Assembly (NCBI RefSeq): GCF_001956985.1
Contig: NZ_CP019082.1
Location: forward strand, 1,240,001-1,304,000
Source of the DNA: Paludisphaera borealis
Lineage (GTDB): Bacteria; Planctomycetota; Planctomycetia; Isosphaerales; Isosphaeraceae
DNA: 64,000 bases
Direction: 5' to 3'
The translations under genes and the position numbers were made by a program. The notes under the pieces are model-generated. The model had not been told where the DNA came from, searched no databases, and worked only from the letters and a program-made list of their open reading frames with translations. Shown piece after piece: positions 62,600-64,000 of this stretch (the stretch's first letter is position 1; each line of letters starts with the position of its first letter).

Positions 62600-63511
62600 T
62601 CACTTCTTGACGCCGGAGGGCAGCGTCTTGTAGCCGGGGGTGACCTTCTTGATGTTGGGCGAGACGTCGGCGTCGACCAGGCCGGTGGTCCAGGCCAGCG
62701 CGCCGAGCAGCAGCCCCTGGTACTTGGGGTTGGTCCAGACGTCTTCGCGGTGGCCCATCGACGTGTAGAAGACGCGGCCCTTGCCGTAGGGGCGGGCCCA
62801 GGTGGCCGGGTAGTCGGGGCGCTCGTACTCGTGGCCCTGCATGCCCTTGGTCTTCTGGACGAGGATCACGTGAAGATCGTCGGGGTGGTTCTTGAGGGCG
62901 TACCATTCATCGTTGAGCTTGAAGCTGTTCGACGCGCCGAAGCCGTCGGCCAGGCCCGGGAACGCGGCGTCGGCGACCTCGATGGTCACCTCCTGCTGGG
63001 GGCCGTGCGAGTAGAACTCGCCGCCGATCATCTGGATGTACGGGTCGTCCCCGCTCTTGTCGCGGGGCTTGAAGTGGCCGAACGTGTCGGCCGCGCAGTG
63101 CATGCCGATGAACCCCTTGCCCCCCTTGAGGGCGTCGTAAAACGCCTTCTCGCCCTCGACCGAGATCGGGGGCGTCTTGTCGGTGCCGGGCACGGTGAGG
63201 TCGCCCGTGGTGTAGAAGACGAACCCGTCCCACTGGCCGATCTGGTCGGGCTCGAACAGCCGGCCGTCCTTGGAGGCGACGACCTCGAAGCCGTGCTCCT
63301 TGCCGATCTCGGTCAGGATCTTCTCGGCGTGCGAGAGGTTGCCCCCCTGGCGGGCGACCACCGAGTGGGGGAATCCCGAACTCTTGGTGAAGAAGAGGAC
63401 CCTCTTGGGTGCCTTGAGGGCCGCGGCCGTCGCCTTGGCGAACGCCCCCGCGCCCAGCCAGGCGGCTCCACTGGCCAGGAGCAACTCTCGACGGTTCAGG
63501 TCTCGCGACAT
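62600..63511 (-). CDS. ThuA-domain protein with Tat signal
   Basis: This 303-aa protein has a twin-arginine signal (NRRELLLASGAAWLGAGAFA) and a ThuA domain, a glutamine-amidotransferase-like fold common in planctomycetes and linked to sugar (trehalose) utilisation in rhizobia. Typical blocks are KRVLFFTKSSGFPHSVV, DGFVFYTTGDL, GKGFIGMHCAADTFGHFKP, DPYIQMIGGEFYSHG and the C-terminal GRVFYTSMGHREDVWTNPKY. GGAG 9 nt before ATG 63511 decides the start. The biochemical reaction is not known for this branch. Neighbour: convergent exported amidohydrolase. Confidence 0.92.
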   Translation of the reverse strand: MSRDLNRRELLLASGAAWLGAGAFAKATAAALKAPKRVLFFTKSSGFPHSVVARQGGNLSHAEKILTEIGKEHGFEVVASKDGRLFEPDQIGQWDGFVFYTTGDLTVPGTDKTPPISVEGEKAFYDALKGGKGFIGMHCAADTFGHFKPRDKSGDDPYIQMIGGEFYSHGPQQEVTIEVADAAFPGLADGFGASNSFKLNDEWYALKNHPDDLHVILVQKTKGMQGHEYERPDYPATWARPYGKGRVFYTSMGHREDVWTNPKYQGLLLGALAWTTGLVDADVSPNIKKVTPGYKTLPSGVKK

Positions 63512-63916
63512 CGTGCGGATCTCCATGGGGATGAGGGAAGAAGAGGCAGGCTGAACTCGTCGCGGCCCCATTCGAGGAAGGGGGCCGGCGCTCGGCAGCC
63601 GCCTTGGCGACATCCCTTCCTTGTACCGCGGCCGGAATCCGAAAGAAACCCGGCAGAGGTCGTCCGCCCGTGTAGGCGGCGGGTTGGCTTGCTTTGCCGT
63701 CGTCTGAACATAAAGTCAGTGCGAAGCGACCTTTCCGCTTGCATCGATTGCGCGTGGGGGGTAATCTCCAGGGGGAACCTTGGTTCCCAAGAATGGCGAA
63801 TCCTCGTTTCTTGAGGATTTCCGCCCCGAAGCCGACGTCAGGAGACGATCACCATTCCGCACGGACGCTGAAGCTTCGCTCAGGTGTCCGGCCCTTGGTC
63901 CGGAGACGCGATCAGG
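63512..63916. other. Intergenic region, no gene seen
   Basis: These 405 nt lie upstream of the minus-strand ThuA gene and before a possible plus-strand gene at 63917. Open frames here are short and Arg/Pro-rich. I see no convincing promoter or structure. Confidence 0.4.
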
Positions 63917-64000
63917 ATGACCCAGCTCACAGCCCCCCCCGAAGCCGTGGACGGCGCCCAGCTTTCCAAGCTTTCGGTCTCGATTCGCGGTAAGCTCCAG
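63917..64000 (+). CDS. Possible start of a gene cut by the window end
   Basis: An ATG at 63917 opens a frame that continues without stop for 28 codons to the end of the window. The translation (MTQLTAPPEAVDGAQLSKLS and on) has a normal composition for an N terminus. GGAG lies about 11 nt upstream, which is a little far. Nothing can be said about the product. It could also be a chance frame. Confidence 0.4.
   Translation, partial: MTQLTAPPEAVDGAQLSKLSVSIRGKLQ

Overview
The window is high-GC bacterial chromosome and looks like a planctomycete, most probably of the Isosphaeraceae type. The evidence is a DUF1559 prepilin-like protein, a Uma2-family protein, a cytoplasmic Ser/Thr kinase with a DLG motif, a BlaI/M56 pair, a GTGELI-type Nramp relative and a ThuA protein with a Tat signal. 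Genes are mostly in short operons on both strands. No insertion sequence, prophage, CRISPR array or rRNA operon is visible, and most of the window is core metabolism plus information processing.

Layout. 0-9 kb: end of queC and all of queD (7-deazaguanine pathway), a terminator, two membrane proteins and an HlyD-type adaptor on the minus strand, then a double-length U32/DUF3656 protein and a fused CobA-HemD enzyme (siroheme) with a 117-nt palindromic repeat between them. 9-13.5 kb: a small membrane protein, three Hsp20 chaperones in a row, and an M56 (BlaR1-like) membrane protease with its BlaI-type repressor. 13.7-21.7 kb: a uracil-DNA-glycosylase-like protein, a small membrane protein, a degenerate ~80-bp-period repeat array running into citramalate synthase (cimA), a Uma2 protein, valS, a bifunctional-nuclease (DUF151) protein, and tRNA-Ser(UGA) and tRNA-Leu(UAA). 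21.7-27.3 kb: a complete urease operon, ureABCEFGD, on the minus strand. 27.3-28.8 kb: a gene-poor stretch. 28.8-32.7 kb: a C92-type cysteine hydrolase, a membrane protein, a small lipoprotein, the DUF1559 prepilin-like protein and tRNA-Arg(UCG). 32.9-42.6 kb: rimO, pgsA, uppP and an AddB/AddA-like helicase-nuclease pair; uppP overlaps the addB-like gene by 164 nt. 42.7-51.6 kb: a peptidase-MA-like protein, a TPR protein, a response regulator, a 3-methyladenine DNA glycosylase, an unknown 10-plus-TM protein, an alpha/beta hydrolase and a Ser/Thr kinase. 51.9-64 kb: an Nramp-like transporter, an MMPL/RND exporter, a sigma54 response regulator divergent from a hybrid histidine kinase, an amidohydrolase convergent with a ThuA protein, and the first codons of one more possible gene.

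How the genes work together. The urease operon is self-sufficient: three structural subunits plus UreE/F/G/D for nickel insertion. The AddA/AddB-like pair should form one double-strand-break-processing complex, but the motor and nuclease motifs appear to be divided between the subunits, with the only intact nuclease site in AddB. The NtrC-type regulator and the multidomain kinase (GAF, PAS, HisKA, REC, HPt) are divergent neighbours and probably form a phosphorelay. A sequence matching the -24/-12 sigma54 consensus lies upstream of a separate response regulator.

The observations I rate highest are the repeat array at 15184-15682 that reaches the cimA start codon, the reassigned catalytic sites of the AddAB-like pair, and the uppP/addB overlap. 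I did not find an unmistakably new multi-gene system. Functional calls rest on motifs read by eye; no database search was possible.
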